From assembly GCA_021799945.1 (NCBI GenBank), contig JAJYZK010000046.1, forward strand, positions 1 to 12,350: a stretch of 12,350 bases of DNA. The letters run 5' to 3'. The DNA comes from Acidobacteriota bacterium (GTDB lineage Bacteria; Acidobacteriota; Terriglobia; Terriglobales; Acidobacteriaceae). A program made the position numbers and the translations under genes. Each line of letters starts with the position of its first letter. Positions within the stretch are counted from its first letter, which is position 1. Under the pieces are notes generated by a model. That model had not been told where the DNA came from and did not search any database. It saw only the letters and a list, made by a program, of their open reading frames with translations. Positions 5,112-12,350 of the stretch are shown here, piece after piece.

Positions 5112-8100
5112 ATGACCCGCTGCGTCCTTCCGTCCCTTCAACGGTATTTGCAAAGGCCCCTGCCATGCTTGCTCCGCCGGCTGCGCCTCGGGCTGGGGTT
5201 CGCCGGTCTCTGGCTGCTGCCCGCCCTGACCGCCGGCGCGGCTCGCGCACAGACCCCGTTGCTGGCGCCGGTAGACCTGCGCTGCGACGCAATGACGGCG
5301 CCGCTGGGCATTGACGACGCGCGGCCGCAGCTCTCCTGGCGCCTCCAGGATTCGCGCTTCGGGGCCCGGCAGACGGCATACCGGATTCGGATTGCAACCG
5401 CGGAGGCCCTGCTCCAGGCCGGCAGCGCGGATGTATGGGACAGCGGCCGGATCGCCTCGGACCGCTCGGTGGGTGTGGTCTACGACGGCCCGCCGCTCCA
5501 GCCCGAGCGGCGATATTTTTGGCGGGTCGAGGTCTGGGATAAAGAGGGAGCGGCTTACCCGGCCAGCCCGATTGCCTGGTTTGAGACCGGATTGCTGCGG
5601 CCGGAGAACTGGCGGGCGCAGTGGATCGGATACGAGGAGACCGAACTGCGCAGGATCCGGGAGTCGGGCGCGCTCTGGATCATGGATCGCGGGGAGCAGA
5701 GCGCGGCGGGCGCGCAGCGGGCCGTCTCCGGCCCGTCGCGCCATGAGTTTCTCCTGCATGTCCGTCTTTCCGGCGCCGTGCGCTTCGCGCACCTTTACGT
5801 GACGGGCGAGGACACCGCAGCGGCGTGGCTGAACGGCAGGCAGGTGCTTCCCGCGCAGCCAATGCCGCCCTGGGGCCACTTGCCGTGGAAGAGTTACCGC
5901 GAGCGGGACGTGACCGCCGCGCTCCAGCAGGGCGACAACGCGCTGGCCGTTGAGGTTACCCGATATACGCCGGGCGCGGGGGGCGGCTACAAAGGGCCGA
6001 ACCCCGGCCGCACGCCGATGAGCGCCTGCCTTTACATCGAAATGAGCGACGGCAAAACGGTGCTGCGGGTGAGCGGGGAAGATTGGAAGGCCGCGCTCAA
6101 CGCCGGCGCCGGCTGGCGCCAGCCGGGCTTTGACGACTCGGCCTGGCAATCGGCGGCGCGCTATGCGCCGATCGATCCGGAGGAGAGCGCCGACGTCGGC
6201 AATCCATGGCCGACCGGCCCGGTTGTGATGCTGCGCAAGAGCTTTCAAGCGCAGGGTCCGGTCCGGTCCGCGCGCCTGTATGCCACGGCCCTGGGCGCCT
6301 ACCGGTTCTGGATCAACGGCCTGCCGGCGGGCGATCAGGTGCTCGCTCCCGGCTGGACGGACTACCGGGTTCGGGTCGTGTATCAGGCATATGACGTTAC
6401 CGCCGCCATCCATGCGGGCGCGAATGCGATCGGGGCTTACCTGGCGCCGGGCTGGTACACGACGCCGTTAATGTGGCAGGGGCAGCCGTACAACTACGGC
6501 AACACGCCGCCCGCGCTGAAGGCGCAGCTCCGAATCGAACATGAAGACGGCTCGGTGGAATGGATCGCGACCGACCCTACCTGGCGTGCGTCGGTCTCGC
6601 CGATTCTTAAGGCGGAGATCTACAACGGAGAGATTTACGATTCCGGCCGCGAGCAGCCGGGATGGAATACGACGAGCTTCTCCGACGCCGCGTGGCGGCC
6701 GGCAGAGACCGTGCATCCGCTGGAGCCGGAGATCGTCGCGCAATCCTTCCAGCCGGTGCGGGTGGAACGCACGCTGCGGGCGCTGACCCTCTCCAGCCCT
6801 AAGCCCGGCGTCTACATCTACGACTTCGGACAGAACATGGCCGGGGTGGCGCGGCTGCGCATGCAGCAACCCGCCGGAACCCGGGTGCGATTGCGGTACG
6901 CCGAAGTGCTGAATCCCGACGGAACGATCTACACCGCGAACCTGCGCACCGCCAAAGCCACCGACGAGTACGTCTTTTCCGACCAGGGCAAGGACAAGTT
7001 CGAACCGCTTACAGACCAGGGCAAGGACGAGTTCGAGCCGCTCTTTACGTTTCACGGCTTTCGCTACGTCGAGCTGACCGGGCTCAAAGAGAAGCCCGGT
7101 CTTGAGGACGTAACCGCCGTTGTCTTCCATACCGACGCTCCCTTCAGCGGCCAGCTTCGCACCGGCAGCCCGATGATCAACCAGCTCTGGAGCAATATTC
7201 TCTGGGGCCAGCGGTCGAATTTCATCGGCGTTCCCACCGACTGCCCGCAGCGCGACGAGCGGCTGGGCTGGACGGCCGACGCCCAGGTCTTCTGGCGCAC
7301 GGCCTCCTACAACATGGATCTGACGCAGTTCTCCAAAAAATACGCGGCGGATATCCGCGGAACGCAATACCGAACCGCCATGTACGGCATCTTCGCTCCG
7401 GGAACTGCGGAGCGGAATCCGGGGTATGCCGCTGGATGGAGCGACGCCGGCGTCATCATTCCCTGGACTTCGTGGATGCAGACGGGCGACGCCCGCATCC
7501 TGGAGGAGAACTGGGAGGCGATGACCGGATATCTCGCAGCCATTGCCGCGGAGAGTCCGGATTTTCTATGGAAGAAGTCCGGAACGGCTTTTGGAGACTG
7601 GCTGGCGCCCGAGGGCCGGACCAATCAGACGCTGGTGGCGACGGCATACTGGGCCTATGACGTTTCCCTCATGCGGCAGATGGCGCATGCTCTCGGCAAA
7701 ACTGGCGAGGAGGAGGCCTACGGCGCGTTATTTGAAAAGATCAAAGCCGCCTTCATCGCCGCCTTTGTGCGCCCTGACGGATTCGTGGCCGGGGCCGACA
7801 ATGGGCCGTCGCCCTTCGGCCGCATCGATAACCCCGGGGCAACCAGCTCGGGGGGCGACACGCAGACCGGGTATGTGCTGGCCCTGCATATGAAGCTTTT
7901 GCCGGACTCGCTCCGACAGGCCGCCTCGGATCGGCTGGCGGCCAAGATTGAAGCCAATGGCGGGCGGCTCGGCACAGGGTTTCTGGGCACGCCCTACCTG
8001 CTTTCCACGCTCTCCGGCGCGGGGCATGCGGATCTGGCCTACCGTCTTCTTCTCAATACGCAGTACCCCTCCTGGGGCTATCTGGTCGAGCATGGGGCCA

Positions 8101-8555
8101 CCACCATGTGGGAGCGGTGGAACGGCGACCAGATGCGCGGCGACCCCAGCATGAACTCCTACAACCACTATGCCTACGGCGCCGTGGCGGATTGGATTTA
8201 TCGGTATGCCGCGGGAGTGGATACGGCGCCCGGAGATCCCGGCTTTCACACGCTGTGGCTGCATCCGACCTTTGACGCCCGGCTGGGCAGCCTCGATTAC
8301 ACCTACGAATCGCCCTATGGCCGGGTGCGGTCCGCTTGGTCGGTGCAGGGCGCCACGGCGAAGTGGAGCGTGACCGTGCCGGCAAACTCCAGCGCGGAGC
8401 TGCGGTTGACGGAAGAACAACAGCGCGACTATTTGCTGGATGGCGCCCCGCTGGACGCCAGCGGAAAATTGCGCTCCTCGCCCGGCGGCGCCGGAGAGCG
8501 CATCTTCGAACTGCCGGCCGGCGCGTACTCCTTTACCGTGAACCTCGCTCCGTGA
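5112..8555 (+). CDS. Secreted GH78 alpha-L-rhamnosidase
   Basis: This 1147-residue glycoside hydrolase family 78 enzyme removes terminal alpha-L-rhamnose from plant glycosides or polysaccharides. The N-terminus has an Arg-rich n-region, a hydrophobic stretch (LGLGFAGLWLLPALTAG) and a likely cleavage after ARA, so export is expected. Two beta-domains precede the (alpha/alpha)6 barrel. Family signatures are PTDCPQRDERLGWTADAQ (DE at 715-716, holding the presumed general acid), GDTQTGYVLALH, GATTMWERW (Glu1001, presumed base) and MNSYNHYAYGAVADW. A C-terminal beta-sandwich closes the protein. The ATG at 5112 is chosen over a TTG at 5076 because it gives a more normal signal peptide; neither has a clear ribosome site. 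An 11-residue in-frame duplication lies at residues 624-645. It is 81 bases after the dehydrogenase and 106 before RhaT. Confidence 0.95.
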   Translation: MTRCVLPSLQRYLQRPLPCLLRRLRLGLGFAGLWLLPALTAGAARAQTPLLAPVDLRCDAMTAPLGIDDARPQLSWRLQDSRFGARQTAYRIRIATAEALLQAGSADVWDSGRIASDRSVGVVYDGPPLQPERRYFWRVEVWDKEGAAYPASPIAWFETGLLRPENWRAQWIGYEETELRRIRESGALWIMDRGEQSAAGAQRAVSGPSRHEFLLHVRLSGAVRFAHLYVTGEDTAAAWLNGRQVLPAQPMPPWGHLPWKSYRERDVTAALQQGDNALAVEVTRYTPGAGGGYKGPNPGRTPMSACLYIEMSDGKTVLRVSGEDWKAALNAGAGWRQPGFDDSAWQSAARYAPIDPEESADVGNPWPTGPVVMLRKSFQAQGPVRSARLYATALGAYRFWINGLPAGDQVLAPGWTDYRVRVVYQAYDVTAAIHAGANAIGAYLAPGWYTTPLMWQGQPYNYGNTPPALKAQLRIEHEDGSVEWIATDPTWRASVSPILKAEIYNGEIYDSGREQPGWNTTSFSDAAWRPAETVHPLEPEIVAQSFQPVRVERTLRALTLSSPKPGVYIYDFGQNMAGVARLRMQQPAGTRVRLRYAEVLNPDGTIYTANLRTAKATDEYVFSDQGKDKFEPLTDQGKDEFEPLFTFHGFRYVELTGLKEKPGLEDVTAVVFHTDAPFSGQLRTGSPMINQLWSNILWGQRSNFIGVPTDCPQRDERLGWTADAQVFWRTASYNMDLTQFSKKYAADIRGTQYRTAMYGIFAPGTAERNPGYAAGWSDAGVIIPWTSWMQTGDARILEENWEAMTGYLAAIAAESPDFLWKKSGTAFGDWLAPEGRTNQTLVATAYWAYDVSLMRQMAHALGKTGEEEAYGALFEKIKAAFIAAFVRPDGFVAGADNGPSPFGRIDNPGATSSGGDTQTGYVLALHMKLLPDSLRQAASDRLAAKIEANGGRLGTGFLGTPYLLSTLSGAGHADLAYRLLLNTQYPSWGYLVEHGATTMWERWNGDQMRGDPSMNSYNHYAYGAVADWIYRYAAGVDTAPGDPGFHTLWLHPTFDARLGSLDYTYESPYGRVRSAWSVQGATAKWSVTVPANSSAELRLTEEQQRDYLLDGAPLDASGKLRSSPGGAGERIFELPAGAYSFTVNLAP
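6981..7046 (+). repeat. 33-bp in-frame tandem duplication inside GH78 gene
   Basis: The unit at 6981-7013 is repeated at 7014-7046. The first 30 bases match at 27 positions, all three differences being transitions; the last codon differs. It encodes DQGKDKFEPLT followed by DQGKDEFEPLF, just before the conserved FHGFRYVE strand. It is in frame and the enzyme remains open. Confidence 0.9.
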
Positions 8556-8639
8556 ATTCCGCCCATGCATGCCGGCGGAGATCGTACGCATGCGCCAGGC
8601 CGGAGACCGCCGTCCGATATGATCGTAGACATCTGAATG

Positions 8640-8655
8640 CCGTTTTAACGGAGGG
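8640..8655 (+). promoter_or_regulatory. Dyad overlapping the RhaT ribosome binding site
   Basis: CCGTT-TT-AACGG (8640-8651) is a perfect 5-bp dyad that runs into the Shine-Dalgarno GGAGGG (8650-8655), which lies 6 bases before the TTG start at 8662. The ribosome site decides that unusual start. The dyad could be an operator or a small hairpin masking the site; this is not shown. Confidence 0.45.
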
Positions 8656-8661
8656 CGCACG

Positions 8662-9813
8662 TTGGGGGCCAATCCGCTTCTGGGCGTTGTCTTTCACTGG
8701 ATCGGCGGCTTCGCTTCCGCCACCAATTTCATTCCATTCCGCGGAATCCGCCGCTGGTCCTGGGAGATCTACTGGCTCATCCAGGGCGTTGCGGCCTGGC
8801 TGATCGCGCCCATTGTGCTGGCCAGGATCTTCGTTCCCGATGTGATCGGGGTGCTGCGCAGCGCGCCGCCGGCAACCATCGGCTACTGCGTGTTCTGGGG
8901 CGCGCTGTGGGGTGTGGGCGGGCTCACCTTCGGGCTGGCCATTCGCTATCTGGGTCTGGGCCTGGGATACGCAATCGCCCTGGGATTGTGCACCGTCTTC
9001 GGCACGCTGATGCCGCCCATCTTCCATGGCCAGATGGGCGGCATTTTCCACTCCGTCTCGGGCCGCACGATTCTGGCCGGGGTTGCGGTATGCTTGATCG
9101 CGGTTGCGGTCAACGGGGCCGCGGGCTACTCCAAGGAAAACGAGCTCTCGCTGGAAGAAATGGCGGAGGCCGGCGAGCGGGACTATTCGCTGGGCAAGGG
9201 CCTTGCCGTCGCGGTCTTTGCGGGAATCATGAGCGCCTGTTTCGCCTTCGGGCTGGATGCCGGGCTGCCCATCGCCGGCATCGCGCGGCGGAATCTGGAG
9301 GCCGCGGGCCGCGCCGAATTGTGGCAAAACCTGCCCGTTCTGGTGGTGGTTCTGTGGGGAGGGTTCGCCACCAACTTCCTCTGGTCGATGGCCCTGATTG
9401 TGAACAACCGCTCCATCCGCCAGTTTGCCGGACAGCCGGGTGAAAACCCGATGCGGCCCGGCCACGCCAAGGGCGCCACCATCACCTTGTCGGATCTTCA
9501 GGATCTTCAGTTGTCCATCCGGCCGCCGGCGCTGATCGGCAACTATCTGCTGGCCGCGCTTGCCGGCGTGGTCTGGTACTTCCAGTTCTTTTTCTACTCC
9601 ATGGGCCAGACAAAGATGGGCAAGTACGAGTTCTCCAGTTGGACCCTGCACATGGCCAGCATCATCATCTTCGCCACGCTGTGGGGCATCGTGCTGCGGG
9701 AGTGGCGGGGGACCGGTCTGCGGACCCGGCTGCTGGTCGGTTGCGGACTCTTCCTGCTGATTGCATCCACGGTGATTGTCGGATATGGCAACTATCTGAA
9801 TCTTCAGCCCTGA
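8662..9813 (+). CDS. rhaT: L-rhamnose/proton symporter RhaT
   Basis: This 383-residue inner-membrane protein has about ten hydrophobic segments and matches RhaT of the drug/metabolite transporter superfamily, which imports L-rhamnose with protons. Recognisable stretches are the N-terminal FHWIGGFASATNFIPF followed by RRWSWEIYW, the central LGLGLGYAIALG...GTLMPP, and the C-terminal FYSMGQTKMGKYEFSSW with LHM...LWGIVLREW. It is about 40 residues longer than the E. coli protein, mostly in the middle. The TTG start at 8662 is supported by GGAGGG 6 bases upstream and by alignment of its first residues with family N-termini. It lies 106 bases after the rhamnosidase, which would supply its substrate. 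A perfect 9-bp tandem repeat encodes DLQDLQ in a loop. Confidence 0.95.
   Translation: MGANPLLGVVFHWIGGFASATNFIPFRGIRRWSWEIYWLIQGVAAWLIAPIVLARIFVPDVIGVLRSAPPATIGYCVFWGALWGVGGLTFGLAIRYLGLGLGYAIALGLCTVFGTLMPPIFHGQMGGIFHSVSGRTILAGVAVCLIAVAVNGAAGYSKENELSLEEMAEAGERDYSLGKGLAVAVFAGIMSACFAFGLDAGLPIAGIARRNLEAAGRAELWQNLPVLVVVLWGGFATNFLWSMALIVNNRSIRQFAGQPGENPMRPGHAKGATITLSDLQDLQLSIRPPALIGNYLLAALAGVVWYFQFFFYSMGQTKMGKYEFSSWTLHMASIIIFATLWGIVLREWRGTGLRTRLLVGCGLFLLIASTVIVGYGNYLNLQP
9493..9510 (+). repeat. Perfect 9-bp tandem repeat in rhaT
   Basis: GATCTTCAG at 9493-9501 is repeated at 9502-9510, adding three codons in frame (DLQDLQ) in a hydrophilic segment between membrane helices. Confidence 0.9.
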
Positions 9814-9826
9814 TGCCGGCGCACTC

Positions 9827-9835
9827 TGCTACAAT
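9827..9835 (+). promoter_or_regulatory. Extended -10 promoter for helicase leader
   Basis: TGC-TACAAT is an extended -10 element starting 14 bases after the rhaT stop. No good -35 is present, as is common with extended -10 promoters. Transcription would start near 9842, about 350 bases before the helicase start. Confidence 0.45.
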
Positions 9836-9841
9836 AAAGGT

Positions 9842-10100
9842 GCGCTTAACGATTTGGACCCTTGTCTCGCTCTGAAATGTCTCGCCTCGCAGGCCAGACC
9901 ATCCGCAGCACCAGACCCCAATGACATTCAGCGTGGCGGCCGCTTCGTTCTAGGCGAAGCAGGCCGATCCTGCGCAGGCGGAATCCGCCGCGCAGAGGTT
10001 GCAACAGTCTTAAGGACTGAATACGCGGGGCAGCGCCGGTGCGGGCCTGAATTCTTCGGGGGCCCGGTTGCGATTCGGAGCTTCCTTGCGCAAGACTCTC
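9842..10100 (+). ncRNA. Structured leader RNA upstream of DEAD-box helicase
   Basis: This stretch has no convincing protein gene but contains a run of stem-loops. Hairpin 1 (9938-9965) has 10 pairs with a bulged A: GGCCGCTTCG against CGAAGC-A-GGCC with a 7-base loop. Hairpin 2 (9970-9995) has 11 pairs with a bulged A: CTGCGC-A-GGCGG against CCGCCGCGCAG with an AAT loop. Hairpin 3 (10005-10019) is CAGTC/GACTG. Hairpin 4 (10042-10066) is CGGGCC/GGCCCG. Hairpins 1 and 2 are four bases apart. None is followed by a T-run, so they are not terminators. Long leaders are known for cold-induced DEAD-box helicase messages; a cis-regulatory role here is inference, and no known family was recognised. Confidence 0.45.
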
Positions 10101-10188
10101 CGTGTTCTCAGAACGGACGAAGCTTCTCGAGAACCCATTTCGTTTCCCGCCCTTGCCACGCATGCGCGCCGGGAAACTCAAGGACTCA

Positions 10189-11334
10189 GTGAAACAATTC
10201 GACGAATTCAATCTTTCCGCCATGCTCAAAAAGAGATTGCAGGCGGCAAACTTTATCGTTCCCACGCCGGTGCAGGCGCAAGCCATTCCTCCGGCCCTGG
10301 AAGGCAGGGACATTCTGGCCACGGCGCAGACCGGAACCGGCAAGACATTAAGCTTTCTTTCCCCGATTCTGGACAAAATGGCGCGAGGCGGGCTGGAAAA
10401 GCCGGCCAACAACCGCGGCGCGCATCCGGTGCAGGTGTTGATTCTGCTGCCGACCCGCGAGCTGGCGATGCAGGTGCTGGCGGCGTACCAGACATTGGAG
10501 CCGAACCGGCGCGCTGCGCTGGTGGTCGGCGGCCTGGCCGAGGGTCCGCAACTGGAGGCAATTCGCCGCGGCGGCGGCGTGCTGATCGCCACTCCCGGCC
10601 GGCTGGAAGACTATCTTGACCGGAAGCTGGTCGATCTGGGCCAGGTGCAGATTCTGGTGCTGGACGAGGTCGACCGCATGCTGGACATGGGATTCCGTCC
10701 GGCGATCCGCCGGATCGCCGGCCTGCTTCCCCGGGAGCGGCAGACCCTCTGCTATTCGGCCACGCTCGACGGGCAGACCTTCGATGTGGCGAAGAGCTAC
10801 CTGCGGAATCCGGTGCGGGTTGAGGTGGGCTCAACGCTCAAGCCCGCCGCCAACGTCAAGCTGCGCGCCTTTGAAGTGCCGTCGGCGAAAAAACAGACGC
10901 TGCTGGAGCATCTGCTGCAATCGGAGCAGGGGAGCTTTCTGGTGTTCGTGCGAACCAAGCATGGCGCCGATCGCGTAGCGGACCGCTTGAGCCGCTCCGG
11001 CTGGAAAGCGGCGCGCATCCACGGCAACCGCTCGCAGGCGCAGAGAACCTCGGCCCTGCGCAGCTTCGCCGAGGGCGAAAATCGGGTGCTGGTGGCCACC
11101 GATGTGGCTGCCCGCGGCATCGATGTCTCCCACGTGGCCCACGTGGTGAATTTCGATCTGCCCAAGGTAGCCGAGGACTTTGTGCATCGCATCGGCCGCA
11201 CCGGCCGCGCGGAAAGGCACGGCGTGGCATCCACCTTCGCCGATCCCGCGGAGCGGAACGACCTGCAAAAAATCGAGAAAACGCTCAAGATTCGCATGGA
11301 GCGCTTCCGGGTGAGGGAAACCGCTCAGGCCTGA
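10189..11334 (+). CDS. RhlE-like DEAD-box RNA helicase
   Basis: This ATP-dependent RNA helicase unwinds RNA duplexes in ribosome assembly or mRNA decay. It has the Q motif (FDEF...PTPVQAQAIP), Walker A AQTGTGKT, PTRELA, GG, TPGRL, motif II LDEVD, motif III SAT, then LVFVRTKHGAD, ATDVAARGID and HRIGRTGR. Motif II reads DEVD instead of DEAD. The GTG at 10189 gives 381 residues, starts just before the Q-motif phenylalanine as relatives do, and has AAGGA 4 bases upstream. The ATG at 10162 and GTG at 10102 are alternatives without ribosome sites. It ends soon after the second RecA domain, with no basic C-terminal tail of the kind used to bind partners. A long structured leader precedes it. Confidence 0.9.
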   Translation: MKQFDEFNLSAMLKKRLQAANFIVPTPVQAQAIPPALEGRDILATAQTGTGKTLSFLSPILDKMARGGLEKPANNRGAHPVQVLILLPTRELAMQVLAAYQTLEPNRRAALVVGGLAEGPQLEAIRRGGGVLIATPGRLEDYLDRKLVDLGQVQILVLDEVDRMLDMGFRPAIRRIAGLLPRERQTLCYSATLDGQTFDVAKSYLRNPVRVEVGSTLKPAANVKLRAFEVPSAKKQTLLEHLLQSEQGSFLVFVRTKHGADRVADRLSRSGWKAARIHGNRSQAQRTSALRSFAEGENRVLVATDVAARGIDVSHVAHVVNFDLPKVAEDFVHRIGRTGRAERHGVASTFADPAERNDLQKIEKTLKIRMERFRVRETAQA

Positions 11335-11628
11335 ACCCTCCTGCCGCCGGTCCCTCGCGGCGCTGTCTCTGCGACAAAATCCGCCGGGCCCGGCAGGCAG
11401 GATCGATGCCAGGGCGGGGAACCGGCGGCGGCCTCGCTCCTCGCTCCTCGTTCCTTGTCCGCGGGCGCTCCCTGCTGCGTCCGCGCCCGCCCTTCGTTTC
11501 CCTCCATCGCTCGGCCGAAAAAGGCGCGACGACGCCTGCAAATTCGCCGTGTCCAGGTCGCGGCGCGCCGCAACTCATTCCGGGAGTCGGCCGAATCAAC
11601 GGAACAAGTGAAACAAGTGAATGGAATA
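11335..11628. other. Gene-poor spacer, pyrimidine-rich short repeats
   Basis: No convincing coding region is seen on either strand; open frames here are short and of low-complexity Arg/Pro/Gly composition. A 7-base unit CCTCGCT repeats at 11432-11438 and 11439-11445, with a variant CCTCGTT at 11446-11452. No clear terminator follows the helicase: a GC-rich stem (GCCGC/GCGGC just after the stop) lacks a T-run. Confidence 0.6.
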
Positions 11629-11661
11629 GGTCAATTTGACGGGTCCGCGCAACAGGTCAAT
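11628..11661 (+). promoter_or_regulatory. Candidate operator upstream of GH20 gene
   Basis: GTCAA-T-TTGAC (11630-11640) is a perfect 11-base dyad. AGGTCAAT occurs at 11628-11635 as part of the dyad and again at 11654-11661, 26 bases later. A TTGACG at 11636-11641 could double as a -35 element but no -10 was found at proper spacing. A regulator site is plausible and not proven. Confidence 0.35.
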
Positions 11662-11728
11662 GTATATGATGGAAGCCGCGAGCCGCCGGAGTCGCCGGCT
11701 GGGCCGCTTCGATTACAGGAGATCCCGA

Positions 11729-12350
11729 GTGAGTTATCTCCGCACAGCCTTCGTGTCCCTTGCCGCCGTTTGCCTGTCTTTTTCCACGCCGCTCCGGGCG
11801 CAAACCGGTTCCTCCTTCGACAACACGCTCATGCCGGAGCCGTCCAGTTTGACGGCCGGGACCGGCGGCCTGGCCCTAAGTCCCGCCTTCTCGGTGAGCG
11901 CGCCGAACTACCACGACGCCCGCTTGGACGACGCCATTGAGCGAATGCTGCAACAACTGGAGCTGAAGACCGGCCTGTCGTTTACCCGCGACGCCGTCAC
12001 CTCCGGCAGCGCCTCTTTGACGGTTGCCGTGCAGGGTCCGGGAGAAGCGGTGCAGTCGGTGGATGAGGATGAATCTTACACGCTGGAGGTGACTCCATCG
12101 GGAGCGAAGATCGGCGCCAATACGGTCGTGGGCGCGATGCGGGGCATGACCACCCTGCTGCAACTCGCGCAGGCCAATGGCTCCGGCTACTATCTGCCCT
12201 CCGTGCGGATTGAGGATGCGCCGCGTTTCCGCTGGCGCGGATTGATGATCGACTCCAGCCGGCACTTCGAGCCGGTCTCCGGCATCGAGCGCACGCTCGA
12301 CGGCATGGCGGCCGTCAAAATGAACGTCCTGCACTGGCATCTCTCGGACG
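11729..12350 (+). CDS. Secreted GH20 beta-N-acetylhexosaminidase, 3' end outside window
   Basis: The frame runs open from the GTG at 11729 to the right edge (207 codons visible), so the gene is truncated by the window. The start is supported by AGGAG (11717-11721) 7 bases upstream and by a classic signal peptide immediately after it, with LAAVCLSFSTPLRAQ and likely cleavage after RAQ. In-frame ATGs at 11660-11671 would add a basic extension of about 20 residues and are less likely. Residues up to about 160 form the GH20 N-terminal beta/alpha domain (GAMRGMTTLLQL, LPSVRIEDAP). The catalytic TIM barrel then begins with RFRWRGLMIDSSRHF and MAAVKMNVLHWHLSD, which are diagnostic for the family. 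It hydrolyses terminal beta-linked N-acetylglucosamine or -galactosamine outside the cytoplasm. The catalytic Asp-Glu pair lies beyond the window. Confidence 0.92.
   Translation, partial: MSYLRTAFVSLAAVCLSFSTPLRAQTGSSFDNTLMPEPSSLTAGTGGLALSPAFSVSAPNYHDARLDDAIERMLQQLELKTGLSFTRDAVTSGSASLTVAVQGPGEAVQSVDEDESYTLEVTPSGAKIGANTVVGAMRGMTTLLQLAQANGSGYYLPSVRIEDAPRFRWRGLMIDSSRHFEPVSGIERTLDGMAAVKMNVLHWHLSD

Noticed and set aside
3939..6413. Very long minus-strand open frame (824 codons) antisense to the dehydrogenase and rhamnosidase
   Set aside because: It mirrors two well-supported plus-strand genes in GC-rich DNA, is rich in Arg, Ala, Pro and Gly, and shows no recognisable domain; it is a codon-bias shadow.
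9873..9953. Two tiny overlapping frames (15 and 10 codons, joined by ATGA) in the helicase leader
   Set aside because: No ribosome binding sites and no notable composition; hairpin structure explains the region better.
10102..10188. Longer helicase N-terminus from GTG 10102 or ATG 10162
   Set aside because: No ribosome site before either, and the added residues precede the Q motif without family similarity; ATG 10162 remains possible.
1..12350. CRISPR array, insertion sequence or toxin-antitoxin pair
   Set aside because: No regularly spaced repeats, no transposase-like frame with terminal inverted repeats and no small paired frames were found; only indirect signs of past integration are present.

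Overview
The window is high-GC bacterial DNA with frequent GTG and TTG starts. It carries secreted glycoside hydrolases, a RhaT-type sugar symporter, a single-cysteine peroxiredoxin and a stand-alone DEAD-box helicase. This mix fits a soil saccharolytic bacterium, most plausibly Acidobacteriota (for example the Solibacter/Bryobacter side). That placement is inference from gene content and style, because no phylogenetic marker is present.

Left part (1-2730) looks like an accessory or decayed region. It holds a DUF4143-type ATPase cut by the left edge, then a startless remnant that resembles the N-terminus of Nmad3-like (nucleotide-modification-associated) proteins. The remnant's stop overlaps the start of a zinc-ribbon/SAM methyltransferase with noticeably lower GC. 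After a terminator-like hairpin come about 565 bases without a protein gene. They contain several inverted repeats and a degenerate copy of the 3' half of tRNA-Cys. The intact tRNA-Cys (GCA, encoded CCA) follows on the minus strand at 2728-2803. This arrangement is what a scar of integration at the tRNA-Cys 3' end would look like.

Middle part (2871-3995): a 1-Cys peroxiredoxin on the minus strand lies upstream of, and is co-oriented with, tRNA-Cys. A strong sigma-70-like promoter at 3874-3903 implies a leader of about 335 nt for it. That leader holds a 5'-terminal hairpin, a Cys/Arg-rich short reading frame and two interlocked 8-bp inverted repeats.

Right part (3996-9813) is a plus-strand sugar cluster: a zinc-dependent MDR dehydrogenase, a secreted GH78 alpha-L-rhamnosidase and an L-rhamnose/H+ symporter (RhaT). 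Rhamnose would be released outside the cytoplasm, imported with protons and then oxidised or reduced inside; the dehydrogenase substrate is not known. Two in-frame tandem duplications lie in this cluster, 33 bp in the GH78 gene and 9 bp in rhaT.

The end of the window holds an RhlE-like DEAD-box helicase preceded by a strikingly structured leader of about 350 nt with its own extended -10 promoter. A gene-poor stretch with a GTCAA-T-TTGAC dyad follows, and then the start of a secreted GH20 beta-N-acetylhexosaminidase cut by the right edge.
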